A stretch of DNA of 64,000 bases from Clostridia bacterium (GTDB lineage: Bacteria > Bacillota > Clostridia > Christensenellales > CAG-1252). How positions within the stretch are numbered: position 1 is the first letter of the stretch; each line of letters starts with the position of its first letter. The notes under the pieces were generated by a model that did no database searches, was not told the origin of the DNA, and was given only the letters and a program-made list of their open reading frames with translations. The stretch is taken from positions 118,377 through 182,376 of the forward strand of contig JAFPXC010000013.1 of NCBI GenBank assembly GCA_017394805.1, in the 5' to 3' direction. Shown piece after piece: positions 30,068-38,626 of this stretch. The translations under genes were made by a program, and so were the position numbers.

Positions 30068-30475
30068 TTAAGCAACGCGTTTGAGACCACCGTAACGGGT
30101 CTTCACAAGGATTGAGCCGAACTCGCTGTCGTAGACATAGTCCTTGTTCCAGACATAAGCAAAGGCGTAGTAGGTATTAGGAGTATTGTAAAACATAATT
30201 ATATCGTCCCATTCGTCTTTCTCGTCCGGGATATAGAGGAAAGAGTAGCACTCACCGAACTCGGCGTATTCGTGAGTAACGGCAAATACCAGCGCATAGA
30301 AACAAGAAATATGGAGTATTATAGTTGAAGAGTGGTGTAAACAATGTCTTTCTATAGAAGAAGTTAAGTTGTTCTTAGAACGGATAGCGGAGGCACTTTC
30401 ACAATAATCATCTACAGTGCGGATATGAAATATCTGTAGATTGATGGCTTTTCCCAGTCTACCTGTCGTTTTCAT
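30068..30475 (-). CDS. Hypothetical protein or gene remnant
   Basis: A 135-codon frame. Its C-terminal half (from about EYAEFGECYSFLY through DEWDDIIMFYN to DSEFGSILVKTRYGG) looks like real protein, while the first 60 residues do not. On the opposite strand 30306-30407 encodes another protein-like end (WCKQCLSIEEVKLFLERIA) closed by a stop. No ribosome binding site precedes the start. This suggests decayed gene fragments at the border of the AT-rich island. I do not recognise a family with certainty. Confidence 0.3.
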   Translation of the reverse strand: MKTTGRLGKAINLQIFHIRTVDDYCESASAIRSKNNLTSSIERHCLHHSSTIILHISCFYALVFAVTHEYAEFGECYSFLYIPDEKDEWDDIIMFYNTPNTYYAFAYVWNKDYVYDSEFGSILVKTRYGGLKRVA

Positions 30476-30484
30476 GCCACATTA

Positions 30485-30513
30485 TTGACTTTAGTGTCGA
30501 AGAATAGTATGAT
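30485..30513 (+). promoter_or_regulatory. Promoter of the helicase-nuclease gene
   Basis: TTGACT (30485-30490), 17-bp spacer, TATGAT (30508-30513). The transcript would start at about 30520. This rules out the ATG at 30516 in favour of the ATG at 30534, which has GGAG 7 nt upstream. Confidence 0.65.
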
Positions 30514-30533
30514 AAATGCTATGGAGTACTGCT

Positions 30534-33500
30534 ATGACGAATGAACGAATAGACGGGTGGGCTGAATTATTATTAGACACAGGTAAACGAAATAATCTAG
30601 TCAATTTTAGAGACACTGTTTCTTCTACTTTGGAAATAGTGCTTCCATCTCCTGATAGACTTTTTTCCCTTGTGTGCTCTAATGGCACGTTAGAGGTTTA
30701 TTTCCCCGAAACATTGCCGATGTTTGTCGATGAAGATGGCGCGGAAACTATTTCAAAAGATAATTATATTGCCTCCTGTCGTGGGGCAATTCGTCATAAC
30801 CAAATTGTGGTTTATAGCAAAAGAGGCAAGCATCTAAATGTGCTAAAATCTATCTCGAAAAAAGCGGCATCCGCGATGGAGGAAACTGGTGTTAACGTCG
30901 CTTATATTGCCATGGGGTTTGTACATTGGACTGAAAGCAAAGACTCGGAAATCGTTATGCGTGCGCCTGTACTACTTGCCCCCATTACTATTCGCAATGA
31001 TTCTTCGATCGATCCTTTTTATATCTCGGTTGTAGATGATATTATCGTTAACCCGACGTTTGCATATAAACTACAAAACGAATATGGCATTAAACTGCAC
31101 GCTTATGATGATACAGGCGTTATTGGATATCTCAATTATGTTGCAGACTTGCTATCTCAACTCAAATGGGATGTTTCTCATGAATGCAAAATAGGTTTGT
31201 TTTCGTTTTTGAAAATAAATATGTATCAGGACATCAAAGATAATGCCGCTTTGATTGCCCAAAATGGGAACGTGAAAGGTATGCTCGGGGATGAGTATCA
31301 ACAGGAGAGTGCATCATTTGAGTACGAAAAATCTACCGAACAACCAATAGATATAAGAAACATCCATGAAGTAATAGATGCGGATTCCAGCCAAATTGAG
31401 GCGATAAGTATGGCGCAAAGCGGTAGGAGTTTTGTCATACAAGGGCCTCCTGGGACTGGGAAAAGTCAAACCATTACTAACATCATTGCCGAGTGTCTTT
31501 CCGCAGGGAAAAAGGTGCTGTTTGTTTCTGAAAAGCTTGCAGCTCTAAATGTCGTGCATGATAAGTTGAAAAGAGTTGGGTTGGCTGATTTTTGTTTGGA
31601 GTTGCATAGTCATAAGGCAAACAAAAAAGATGTTGTTAAAGAACTCATAAGAACCATTAAAGCACCAAAAACAATTGTATCTCCTCGCGCACAAACAGAG
31701 TTAGATGAATTATACCGTACGCAAAAATGTCTAGATGATTATACAACCGAGTTGCATACGGTTCGTCCTGTTATAGAAACGACTTTGTATCAGTTGTTTG
31801 AAAGCGCAGCAGCTTGTCGTTCTGCACAAACACTAGAATATGTTATCCCAAATATACAAAACAAAGGAAAGGCATATTTAAAAGATGTTTTAGAATTATT
31901 ATCAAGATATTCAGTTTTTGCTTCAACGATAGGGGAGGATTATCACAAATCCCCTTGGTATGGTTTCAAGGTGGGTAGTTGCACATATGAAGCCAAAATA
32001 CAATTGAGGCATACGTTAGAGGCTGTCATCAACCGCGGTATAGCCTTATCGGCTATAGCGGAAAGCATACAAACACGCTTTCATATTGCAATTATCAGTT
32101 CAAATGATATAGTACAAATAAAGGAATTGCTTGAAATAATGGCGGGATCCGTATGGTTCTATCCATTATTTATAGCACCCGAAACACGTAAGCGTTGTCG
32201 CGTGGCTCTAACGAAAGCAAAAGAAAGAAGAAACAACCTCAATGAGATTCGGGGTTTAGTTACTAGATATTTCGATGAGGATATTTTAACCATTGATGCG
32301 ATACGTTATTATAATTTGTTGACGAACAAGTATCACAGTATTATCGCACGATTGTTTTCCAAAGAATACAAGGACATTTGTTGTTTAATTGAGAATTATT
32401 CAAGAGGGAAGAAGGTTTCTTATCGAACTGCGACGGAAATACTCGAAAAAATATGTGCTTATAGAAAAAGCGAAGCAAAATACAAGGCTGAACTTGAAGC
32501 GTTGGCCGTCTATTTTGACGAGGTTGATGATACAATCATTGATAGTTATGAAGATATCATTACGATGTTGGATCGGCTATCCAAGCTTGACACTTGGACG
32601 CTTGATTTAGCAGCATTTAGTGCAATAACTAATGAGTCTTACAAAACGTTAATGTTGGATGTCAAGCCCTATGTCGAAATCATTCAGCAAACATTAGATA
32701 GCACGGAACAAGAGTATAATAGCCTTGTAAACAGCTTTTTCTCAGACGAATTTGATATTGCAGGAAGTTCGTTTGATCGCGTTCAAAACAAATTGGAGGC
32801 TATGCTTAAATCATACGATTTAATGGAGCATTGGAGCGATTTTAGTAGGCTCATGGGTAGTGCTAAAGATTTGGGACTTCAAGACTTCATAGATTTTGCA
32901 ATAGATAAAGGGTTGCATGCCAACGATCTTTGCGATGCATATGAAAAAGTATTTATCACTCAATGGATTGATAATATTATGTACAGTAGTCCTATTCTCG
33001 TGTCGTTAACACGTATTATGCATGATAATTCTATTAGTACGTTCCGACAAAAGGACACTTTGCGTTTTGATATTAATCGCGCATACATAAAATCACAGCT
33101 TTCTGCACAACGCCCAGATTTGGATATGGTTACAGGTGGTAGTTCAACGTCTATTATCTTGCGAGAAGGAGAAAAGAAACGAAAACTAAAAAGCATCCGA
33201 ACATTACTCCTTGAAACGGGTGAACTAATACAAACAATCAAGCCCTGCTTTTTAATGTCACCATTAAGTGTAAGCACTTACTTGGCCCCCGAAACAAAGT
33301 TTGATGTTGTTATATTTGATGAGGCATCTCAGATACTGCCACAGGATGCTGTCGGCGCAATATATAGAGGAGAACAGTTGATTGTTGTTGGCGACTCAAA
33401 GCAAATGCCACCGAGCAATTTCTTTATGACATTGACAGAGGATGATGATGAAGATGAGGATGAAGGTATTGCAGATTATGAATCAATACTAGATATATGC

Positions 33501-35120
33501 TCGTCTTTTATGCCGCAACTTCGGTTGAAGTGGCATTACCGAAGCAGATTCGAACAACTAATCGCCTTTTCAAACAAAAACTTTTATGAAAATGATCTTG
33601 TCACATTTCCTTCGGCTTTACAAGATGGAGATGGTGTAGGTGTTAATTATTATAACGCTAATGGTACATATGATAGAAAGACAAAAACAAATAGGGCTGA
33701 AGCAGAGGCTATTGTTGACATGGTATTTGACCATTTCGAAAAGTTCCCAAATAGAAGTTTGGGCGTTGTGGCATTCAACATTAATCAACAAGAATTGATA
33801 GATCGTTTAATTTCAATGAGGCGTCAAAAGGATGTCTCTAAAGAAAGCTTTTTTAATACTGAGCGACCGGAACCGTTTTTTGTAAAGAATCTTGAAACCG
33901 TGCAGGGCGATGAAAGAGATACCATCATTTTTAGTATTGCCTACGCTCCAGATGCACAAGGTCGATTTATTTTGAATTTTGGTCCCCTCAATAGAGATGG
34001 CGGAGAACGGCGATTGAATGTTGCTGTTACTCGTGCTAAGTACAATGTAAAAGTTGTATCATCCATTCACGCTTTTAACATCGATTTATCCCGAACCAGT
34101 TCTAATGGAACTCGCTTGCTTCGAGAGTACTTGGATTATGCCGAGAATGGAACAGTAGCATTAGAGCGTTCTATTCAAGTGAATGCATTTGAACAATATG
34201 ACTCTGACTTTGAATTAGAAGTTGGTGATTATTTGCGTGATAATGGCTATGCAATAGATACACAAGTAGGTTGCTCTTCGTTTAGAATAGATATTGCAAT
34301 AAAAGAACCGAACACATCTCATTATCTCCTTGCCGTCGAATGTGACGGTGCTTCATATCATTCTTCAAGAAGTGCACGCGACCGCGATAGATTACGTCAA
34401 GAAATCTTAGAGCGTATGGGATGGAAGTTCTATCGTATTTGGTCAACTGATTGGTTTAGAAACAAAGCAATCGAACAACAAAAGCTTCTTGACGCCGCCT
34501 CAAGTGCGCTCAAGGCTACATGTTTTACCGAAGTACCTGTTGACACCAAGCAAGACACACCTTCGTTTGAGGTTACAAATGATGACATTGGTTTTGATTT
34601 CCCTATCTATCGTAGTTATTCAATTTGGGAATTAGAGTATTCATACAGCAATCCATTTGCCCTCATTCGTTCTATAGTCGAGAAAGAATCACCTGTTTCA
34701 GAGGAATGGCTGTTGAAACGGATAGTTCCTATTTTCGGAAGAGAGAAAGTAACAAGCGTGGTTCGTGATGAATATGAAAGGCTTATGTGGGGATGCGAAA
34801 GTAAAGGCATTGCCATAAAAGATGGCTTCCTTTACCGTATAGGTGCCCCAATACCCATGTTGCGTATACCTGGCAAGAACGAGTTTTCTCCTCGTGAAAT
34901 CAAGTATATAGCTTTAGAGGAATTGGCCAACGGGTTGGAGGAAATTGTACGTCAGAACGTAACGGTAAATAAAAACAATCTTTTCCAATTTATTGTACAA
35001 AAACTAGGCTTTTCTCGTACCGGGGATGCAATCTATGGTCGACTAAATACTGCACTCAAATTGTGTAAAAACGTTTTGGAATCTAATGGAGTACTTTCCT
35101 ATATAAAGCCTAATCAATGA
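30534..35120 (+). CDS. DUF4011-type superfamily 1 helicase with C-terminal nuclease domain (putative defence protein)
   Basis: About 1528 residues. The N-terminus (WAELLLDTGKRNNLVNF) matches DUF4011. The helicase core has Walker A QGPPGTGKSQT (Lys about 310), Walker B VVIFDEASQ (Asp/Glu about 929-930), GDSKQMPPSNFF, and late motifs VQGDERDTIIFS and LNVAVTRAKYNV. A Vsr/MTES_1575-like endonuclease follows: RIDIAI (Asp about 1253) and LAVECDG (Glu about 1269). A DUF3320-like end closes it. Proteins of this build are large nucleic-acid helicase-nucleases that often sit in defence islands. The gene is clearly AT-richer than its neighbours, stands alone with its own promoter and terminator, and lies between two repeat copies, which points to transfer. 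Confidence 0.85.
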   Translation: MTNERIDGWAELLLDTGKRNNLVNFRDTVSSTLEIVLPSPDRLFSLVCSNGTLEVYFPETLPMFVDEDGAETISKDNYIASCRGAIRHNQIVVYSKRGKHLNVLKSISKKAASAMEETGVNVAYIAMGFVHWTESKDSEIVMRAPVLLAPITIRNDSSIDPFYISVVDDIIVNPTFAYKLQNEYGIKLHAYDDTGVIGYLNYVADLLSQLKWDVSHECKIGLFSFLKINMYQDIKDNAALIAQNGNVKGMLGDEYQQESASFEYEKSTEQPIDIRNIHEVIDADSSQIEAISMAQSGRSFVIQGPPGTGKSQTITNIIAECLSAGKKVLFVSEKLAALNVVHDKLKRVGLADFCLELHSHKANKKDVVKELIRTIKAPKTIVSPRAQTELDELYRTQKCLDDYTTELHTVRPVIETTLYQLFESAAACRSAQTLEYVIPNIQNKGKAYLKDVLELLSRYSVFASTIGEDYHKSPWYGFKVGSCTYEAKIQLRHTLEAVINRGIALSAIAESIQTRFHIAIISSNDIVQIKELLEIMAGSVWFYPLFIAPETRKRCRVALTKAKERRNNLNEIRGLVTRYFDEDILTIDAIRYYNLLTNKYHSIIARLFSKEYKDICCLIENYSRGKKVSYRTATEILEKICAYRKSEAKYKAELEALAVYFDEVDDTIIDSYEDIITMLDRLSKLDTWTLDLAAFSAITNESYKTLMLDVKPYVEIIQQTLDSTEQEYNSLVNSFFSDEFDIAGSSFDRVQNKLEAMLKSYDLMEHWSDFSRLMGSAKDLGLQDFIDFAIDKGLHANDLCDAYEKVFITQWIDNIMYSSPILVSLTRIMHDNSISTFRQKDTLRFDINRAYIKSQLSAQRPDLDMVTGGSSTSIILREGEKKRKLKSIRTLLLETGELIQTIKPCFLMSPLSVSTYLAPETKFDVVIFDEASQILPQDAVGAIYRGEQLIVVGDSKQMPPSNFFMTLTEDDDEDEDEGIADYESILDICSSFMPQLRLKWHYRSRFEQLIAFSNKNFYENDLVTFPSALQDGDGVGVNYYNANGTYDRKTKTNRAEAEAIVDMVFDHFEKFPNRSLGVVAFNINQQELIDRLISMRRQKDVSKESFFNTERPEPFFVKNLETVQGDERDTIIFSIAYAPDAQGRFILNFGPLNRDGGERRLNVAVTRAKYNVKVVSSIHAFNIDLSRTSSNGTRLLREYLDYAENGTVALERSIQVNAFEQYDSDFELEVGDYLRDNGYAIDTQVGCSSFRIDIAIKEPNTSHYLLAVECDGASYHSSRSARDRDRLRQEILERMGWKFYRIWSTDWFRNKAIEQQKLLDAASSALKATCFTEVPVDTKQDTPSFEVTNDDIGFDFPIYRSYSIWELEYSYSNPFALIRSIVEKESPVSEEWLLKRIVPIFGREKVTSVVRDEYERLMWGCESKGIAIKDGFLYRIGAPIPMLRIPGKNEFSPREIKYIALEELANGLEEIVRQNVTVNKNNLFQFIVQKLGFSRTGDAIYGRLNTALKLCKNVLESNGVLSYIKPNQ

Positions 35121-35225
35121 TTTGTAATTGAGCTTTGAACATAGATGGGATGCAAGAAATACTAATAGACTCAAAAGTTATTATTCCTGCTAAACCCTAT
35201 CCCAAAGCAATCTTTCATGTAAAAC

Positions 35226-35254
35226 AAAACGAACCGCGAAGTACGGTTCGTTTT
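35226..35254 (+). terminator. Terminator of the helicase-nuclease gene
   Basis: An 11-bp perfect stem AAAACGAACCG (35226-35236) / CGGTTCGTTTT (35244-35254) ends in Ts. Confidence 0.85.
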
Positions 35255-35271
35255 ATTTGGATATGGTGAGA

Positions 35272-35345
35272 GGTGGTACAAGATTTTTCGCCTGTGGCGA
35301 AAAATCCGTCCCGCCCTTCCAAGGGGGACGTGCACCAACACACAA
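35272..35345 (+). repeat. Short interspersed repeat, right copy flanking the AT-rich island
   Basis: Partner of 29930-30002 in the same orientation. It contains its own stem, TTTTTCGCC/GGCGAAAAA, and the shared block AATCCGTCCCG...GGGGGACGTGCACC. Confidence 0.6.
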
Positions 35346-35417
35346 GATACGCACATACTGTGCTATTTTTTGTGTGCAAAGTCGTCTCTTGTGCAAGCAC
35401 AGATGCTACTTCGCGCA

Positions 35418-35446
35418 CAAAAAAACACAGACCTAGAGGTCTGTGT
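35418..35446 (-). terminator. Terminator of tRNA-Leu
   Basis: On the minus strand ACACAGACC pairs with GGTCTGTGT around TCTA, followed by a T-run (A-run 35419-35425 on the plus strand). Confidence 0.85.
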
Positions 35447-35455
35447 CTTGTGTGT

Positions 35456-35543
35456 TGGTGCCGAAGGCGGGACTCGAACCCGCACGTAGGGTTAGTACAA
35501 TGGATTTTGAGTCCATCACGTCTACCAATTCCATCACTTCGGC
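35456..35543 (-). tRNA. tRNA-Leu (CAA)
   Basis: 88 nt on the minus strand. Acceptor GCCGAAG pairs with CTTCGGC, with encoded CCA. The anticodon loop CTCAAAA gives CAA, a long variable arm fits a class II tRNA, and the T-loop is GGTTCGAGTCC. Its own promoter and terminator flank it. Confidence 0.95.
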
Positions 35544-35556
35544 ATATTGCTCAATA

Positions 35557-35585
35557 ATAATAGCATAATGGCGGGTGCTTGGCAA
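35557..35585 (-). promoter_or_regulatory. Promoter of tRNA-Leu
   Basis: Minus strand TTGCCA (plus 35580-35585), 17-bp spacer, TATTAT (plus 35557-35562), with transcription starting just before the tRNA. Confidence 0.65.
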
Positions 35586-35716
35586 GTATTTTTGATAAAA
35601 AAATTGCCGAAAGGCACAAAAAGTTTTGACGGTATGCGCGTCGCGTTGGCGCAAGAAGGGGAGAGGAAAGGCCGAATCGTCTTGCTGCGTTCATTCGTTT
35701 GGCGCAAGGCGGCGAA

Positions 35717-35873
35717 GTATGCTATAATCGAAGCAAGCGTGCAAGCACGAGCGAAGCGAAGTATTTGCATAACGCTTGCGCACCATCGCAACCGAACGCA
35801 GGGAGCGCAGCGACCAATCCATACGCAGTATAGATACCATTCGTAAGGATGGGCGTTCGTATGGTTGTATAAT
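35717..35873 (+). repeat. Dispersed repeat with hairpin and promoter-like 3' end, copy 1
   Basis: Aligns with the minus strand of 49524-49666. Shared blocks include TTTGCATAAYGCTTGCGC, GCAACCGAACGCA, ATAGATRCCATT, a CCATT...ATGG hairpin, and CGTTCG..TGGT. In this copy the end (35852-35873) contains TATAAT and is identical over 22 nt to 38472-38493. It lies just upstream of the DUF4037 gene. Bases 35544-35716 hold only the tRNA-Leu promoter and no gene. Confidence 0.65.
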
Positions 35874-35914
35874 ACTCCCGAGTCGTGCCACGCTGCACCG
35901 AAAGAGGAGACGGT

Positions 35915-36850
35915 ATGAAAGGAATAGAGTTGTCCAAACGCTACTACAAAGAATTCGGCGCGCCCATGATAGCGGCGCAATTCGCCGACGTGGCCGATCG
36001 CATCGCCGTCGGTCTAGTCGGGCACGGCAGCGAGTGCTTCGGCTATGACGACGAGGTATCGCGCGATCACGATTTCAGTGGCGGCTTTTGCCTATGGCTC
36101 ACCGACGAGGACTATCTTTCGTTCGGCCAAGAACTCCAGACCGCCTATCTCCATCTTCCGCAGGAGTACGAGGGCGTGCGCCTTTCTCGCACGGGCATGG
36201 ACGCCCAAAGTTATCGCGGCGTCATGCGCATATCCGATTTTTACCGTCCGTACGTGGGCGACGTACAGCCCCCCGTGGATTTGCGTGCGTGGCTTGCCAT
36301 CGACGAAACCTACTTGGCCGAAGCGACCAACGGCGTCGTGTTCCGCGACGATTTGGATGCGTTCAGCCGCATACGTAGGGGGCTTTTGCGTTACCCTGAG
36401 GACGTTCGGCTCAAAAAACTCGCGGCGCATTTGTTGTTCGCCGCGCAGAGCGGTCAGTACAACTACGCGCGCTGTATGGCGCACGGCGAAGAGGGCGCGG
36501 CGGTGCTTGCCTTGCACGTCTTCGTCGAGCATATAGCCAGGGCCGCGTTCCTGTTGGCGGGGCGATACGCGCCCTACTACAAGTGGCTGTTGCGCGCCAT
36601 GGACGAGTTCCCCTTGGGACAGGCCGTTCGTCCGCAGCTTACGGCGTTGCTCACCCGTTCGCATACGGTCGCCACGTTGGGCGAGGACGTCGCGCTCATC
36701 GACGAAGCGTGCCGCCTGGTAGTCGAGGCCCTACGCGAGGCGGGGCTTTCTTGCGCGCCCAACGACTATCTCGAGCCGCACGCCTACCAGGTACGCCGTC
36801 AAATCAAGGACTCTGCCTTGCGCCTCATGCACGTCATGCACGGGGTATAG
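35915..36850 (+). CDS. DUF4037 nucleotidyltransferase-like protein
   Basis: 311 residues. The N-terminal region (KGIELSKRYYKEFGAP, VGLVGHGSECFGYDDEVSRDHDF) matches the DUF4037 family, whose GSE...DDE...RDHD pattern resembles a nucleotidyltransferase active site. A helical C-terminal half follows. The start at ATG 35915 has AGAGGAG upstream; an extension to 35885 lacks it. Its likely -10 (35868-35873) is supplied by the dispersed repeat directly upstream. The substrate is unknown. It is cytosolic and monocistronic. Confidence 0.82.
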   Translation: MKGIELSKRYYKEFGAPMIAAQFADVADRIAVGLVGHGSECFGYDDEVSRDHDFSGGFCLWLTDEDYLSFGQELQTAYLHLPQEYEGVRLSRTGMDAQSYRGVMRISDFYRPYVGDVQPPVDLRAWLAIDETYLAEATNGVVFRDDLDAFSRIRRGLLRYPEDVRLKKLAAHLLFAAQSGQYNYARCMAHGEEGAAVLALHVFVEHIARAAFLLAGRYAPYYKWLLRAMDEFPLGQAVRPQLTALLTRSHTVATLGEDVALIDEACRLVVEALREAGLSCAPNDYLEPHAYQVRRQIKDSALRLMHVMHGV

Positions 36851-36903
36851 CGAAAATGGCGATGCCCTATCAAATTTCTTGATACCTTATTGTCGCGTAT
36901 GCG

Positions 36904-36933
36904 TTGACAGCACCGACGGGTATGGGGTACAAT
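36904..36933 (+). promoter_or_regulatory. Promoter of rpiB (and probably upp)
   Basis: TTGACA (36904-36909), 18-bp spacer, TACAAT (36928-36933), 24 bp before the rpiB ATG and its GAGGAG. Confidence 0.75.
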
Positions 36934-36956
36934 ACAAAAAACGAGAGGAGAGCACT

Positions 36957-37412
36957 ATGCGCATTGCTATCGGTTGCGACCACGGCGGCATCGTTTTGAA
37001 ACCCGCCATTTTGAAATATTTGGAAGACAAAGGTATCGAATACGTAGATTACGGCACCTACACCACCGACTCGGTGGACTATCCAGACTACGCCGTTCCC
37101 GTCGCCGAGGCCGTGCAGAGCGGCGCCGCCGACAAAGGTATATTGATGTGCGGCACGGGCATCGGCATCACCATCGCCGCCAACAAGTTCGACGGCATAC
37201 GCGCCGCCGTCGTGTCCGACGAGTTTTGCGCCGCCGCCACCGCCGAGCACAACAACGCCAATATTTTGGGACTTGGCGGGCGCGTGGTCACCCCCGAGAA
37301 GGCCGTCAAATTGGTGGATATCTGGCTCAACACCCCCTATGCGGGCGGGCGCCACCAAAACCGTCTCGACAAAATCACCGCTATCGAAAAGAGTCAAAAG
37401 AGCCGTTCCTGA
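36957..37412 (+). CDS. rpiB: Ribose 5-phosphate isomerase B
   Basis: 151 residues, family length. It interconverts ribose 5-phosphate and ribulose 5-phosphate. The start MRIAIGCDHGG and the active-site MCGTGIGITIAANKFDGIRAA, with catalytic Cys at about 65, are diagnostic of RpiB/LacAB. VSDEFCAAATAEHNNANILGLGGRVV completes the phosphate-binding region. The ATG at 36957 follows GAGGAG. upp follows after 37 nt with AGGAGG, so both share a promoter and link ribose phosphate to pyrimidine salvage. Confidence 0.95.
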   Translation: MRIAIGCDHGGIVLKPAILKYLEDKGIEYVDYGTYTTDSVDYPDYAVPVAEAVQSGAADKGILMCGTGIGITIAANKFDGIRAAVVSDEFCAAATAEHNNANILGLGGRVVTPEKAVKLVDIWLNTPYAGGRHQNRLDKITAIEKSQKSRS

Positions 37413-37449
37413 CGGTCACACGTAAGAAAATTTTAGGAGGTTTACATAT

Positions 37450-38079
37450 ATGTCCAAAATCGTCATTTTCGATCATCCGCTTATCACCCACAAAGTCACC
37501 ATGATGCGCGACAAGAACACGCCGAGCAAGGATTTCCGCGCTCTCTTGGACGAGATTTCTCTCCTCATGGGCTACGAAGTTACGCGTGACCTTCCTTTGG
37601 AAGAAGTGGAAATCGAAACCCCCATTTGCAAAACCAAACAAAAGATGTTGGCCGGGCGCCAAATCGGTATCGTGCCTATTTTGCGTGCAGGCTTGGGCAT
37701 GGTGGACGGCATTTTGAAGCTCGTCCCCGCGGCGAAAGTCGGGCATATCGGTTGCTATCGCGATCCCGAGACGGCCACTCCCGTGGAGTACTACTGCAAA
37801 CTTCCCGTTGACGCCGAGCAACGCGAGATCATCGTGGTCGACCCCATGCTCGCCACGGGCGGTAGCGCCATCATGGCCATCAACTTCATCAAGGCCAAGG
37901 GCGTCAAGACCATCAAGTTCATGTGCCTTATCGCCGCGCCCGAGGGCCTCAAAGCCCTCTCCGAAGCGCATCCCGACGTGGATATCTTCATCGCCGCCAT
38001 GGACGACCACCTCAACGAGCACAAGTATATCGTGCCCGGTCTTGGGGATGCCGGCGACCGTATCTTCGGAACGAAATAA
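37450..38079 (+). CDS. upp: Uracil phosphoribosyltransferase
   Basis: 209 residues, full length. It converts uracil and PRPP to UMP. Motifs are [16 protein letters not shown] at the N-terminus, [12 protein letters not shown], the PRPP-binding loop [11 protein letters not shown], and the C-terminal uracil-binding [13 protein letters not shown]. The ribosome binding site AGGAGG precedes the ATG. In Bacillota rpiB and upp are commonly adjacent. The 3' region contains hairpins that may end its transcript. Confidence 0.96.
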   Translation: MSKIVIFDHPLITHKVTMMRDKNTPSKDFRALLDEISLLMGYEVTRDLPLEEVEIETPICKTKQKMLAGRQIGIVPILRAGLGMVDGILKLVPAAKVGHIGCYRDPETATPVEYYCKLPVDAEQREIIVVDPMLATGGSAIMAINFIKAKGVKTIKFMCLIAAPEGLKALSEAHPDVDIFIAAMDDHLNEHKYIVPGLGDAGDRIFGTK

Positions 38080-38101
38080 ACAAGGCTCATCTTTGCGCGA
38101 T

Positions 38102-38185
38102 AAAAGGGGACGTTCGCGTTGCCGCTCATACCGTGTACGTCATAGTACACTGGGTATTCGACGGCGACGTTAGGACGCCCCTTTT
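38102..38185. repeat. Long imperfect palindrome after upp
   Basis: AAAAGGGG (38102-38109) pairs with CCCCTTTT (38178-38185). Inner partly matched arms lead to GTGTAC...GTACAC (38133-38138, 38145-38150). The hairpin could terminate upp, but its size and the related element at 38268-38295 suggest a small repeat family. Confidence 0.5.
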
Positions 38186-38267
38186 CTCATTACAAAGCCG
38201 AGCCTTTCTTATCCCGTTCTCGTATAGCCACGTTTTTATGTGAAAACACTTCGCTCGTTCACTTGCG

Positions 38268-38295
38268 CCGTGTACGCCTAGTACACTAGGCACGC
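38268..38295. repeat. Second GTGTAC/GTACAC palindromic element
   Basis: CCGTGTACGCCTAGTACAC resembles CCGTGTACGTCATAGTACAC in the element at 38102-38185. It contains a perfect GCCTAGT-AC-ACTAGGC palindrome (38276-38291). It is non-coding, in the 547-bp upp to purine-operon gap. Confidence 0.45.
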
Positions 38296-38358
38296 GATTC
38301 ACTTCGTTAGAAAGCACACTCACTCATCTCAATTCTGCGACTACTTGTCGTAGAACGC

Positions 38359-38390
38359 AACCGCTTCGCGGATTTTCACGGAGCGGTTTT
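38359..38390 (+). terminator. Probable terminator in the upp-purine gap
   Basis: AACCGCTTCG (38359-38368) pairs with CGGAGCGGTT (38379-38388, one G-T pair), followed by TTGTT. Confidence 0.55.
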
Positions 38391-38463
38391 GTTATTCGAC
38401 GGCGACGGGCGATTGAATTCCGTATAATTTACGCATCGTTCCCACCGAAAATGCGGTGGACTA

Positions 38464-38493
38464 TTGACTACGGCGTTCGTATGGTTGTATAAT
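38464..38493 (+). promoter_or_regulatory. Promoter of the ZTP-riboswitch purine operon
   Basis: TTGACT (38464-38469), 18-bp spacer, TATAAT (38488-38493). Bases 38472-38493 are identical to the end of the dispersed repeat at 35852-35873. A small CCACCG/CGGTGG hairpin (38442-38459) precedes it. Confidence 0.75.
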
Positions 38494-38496
38494 GGA

Positions 38497-38594
38497 TACG
38501 TTCTTGTGACTGACGGATCAGTGGAGCGTACCACGGGGAGCAAGGACCAAGAGGCCGACCGTCTGGGCATACTCGGGGAGAGTATGCCTTTTTT
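38497..38594 (+). promoter_or_regulatory. ZTP riboswitch (pfl motif) with terminator
   Basis: The aptamer shows the conserved pfl/ZTP elements: GTGACTGACGG, then GGAGCGTACCACGGGGAGC, then the signature GCCGACCGTCTGGGCA. The expression platform is an intrinsic terminator: GGCATACTC (38566-38574) pairs with GAGTATGCC (38580-38588), then TTTTTT. The terminator stem uses the GGGCA end of the aptamer, so ZMP/ZTP binding should block it and turn the operon on. The downstream genes consume ZMP, which fits the known role of this riboswitch class. Confidence 0.92.
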
Positions 38595-38626
38595 GTAGAA
38601 ACGCGGTCGAGGTGAAGGAGGAGGCT

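Noticed and set aside
30516..30533. ATG at 30516 as start of the helicase-nuclease
   Set aside because: The predicted transcription start is at about 30520, and the ATG at 30534 has a ribosome binding site.
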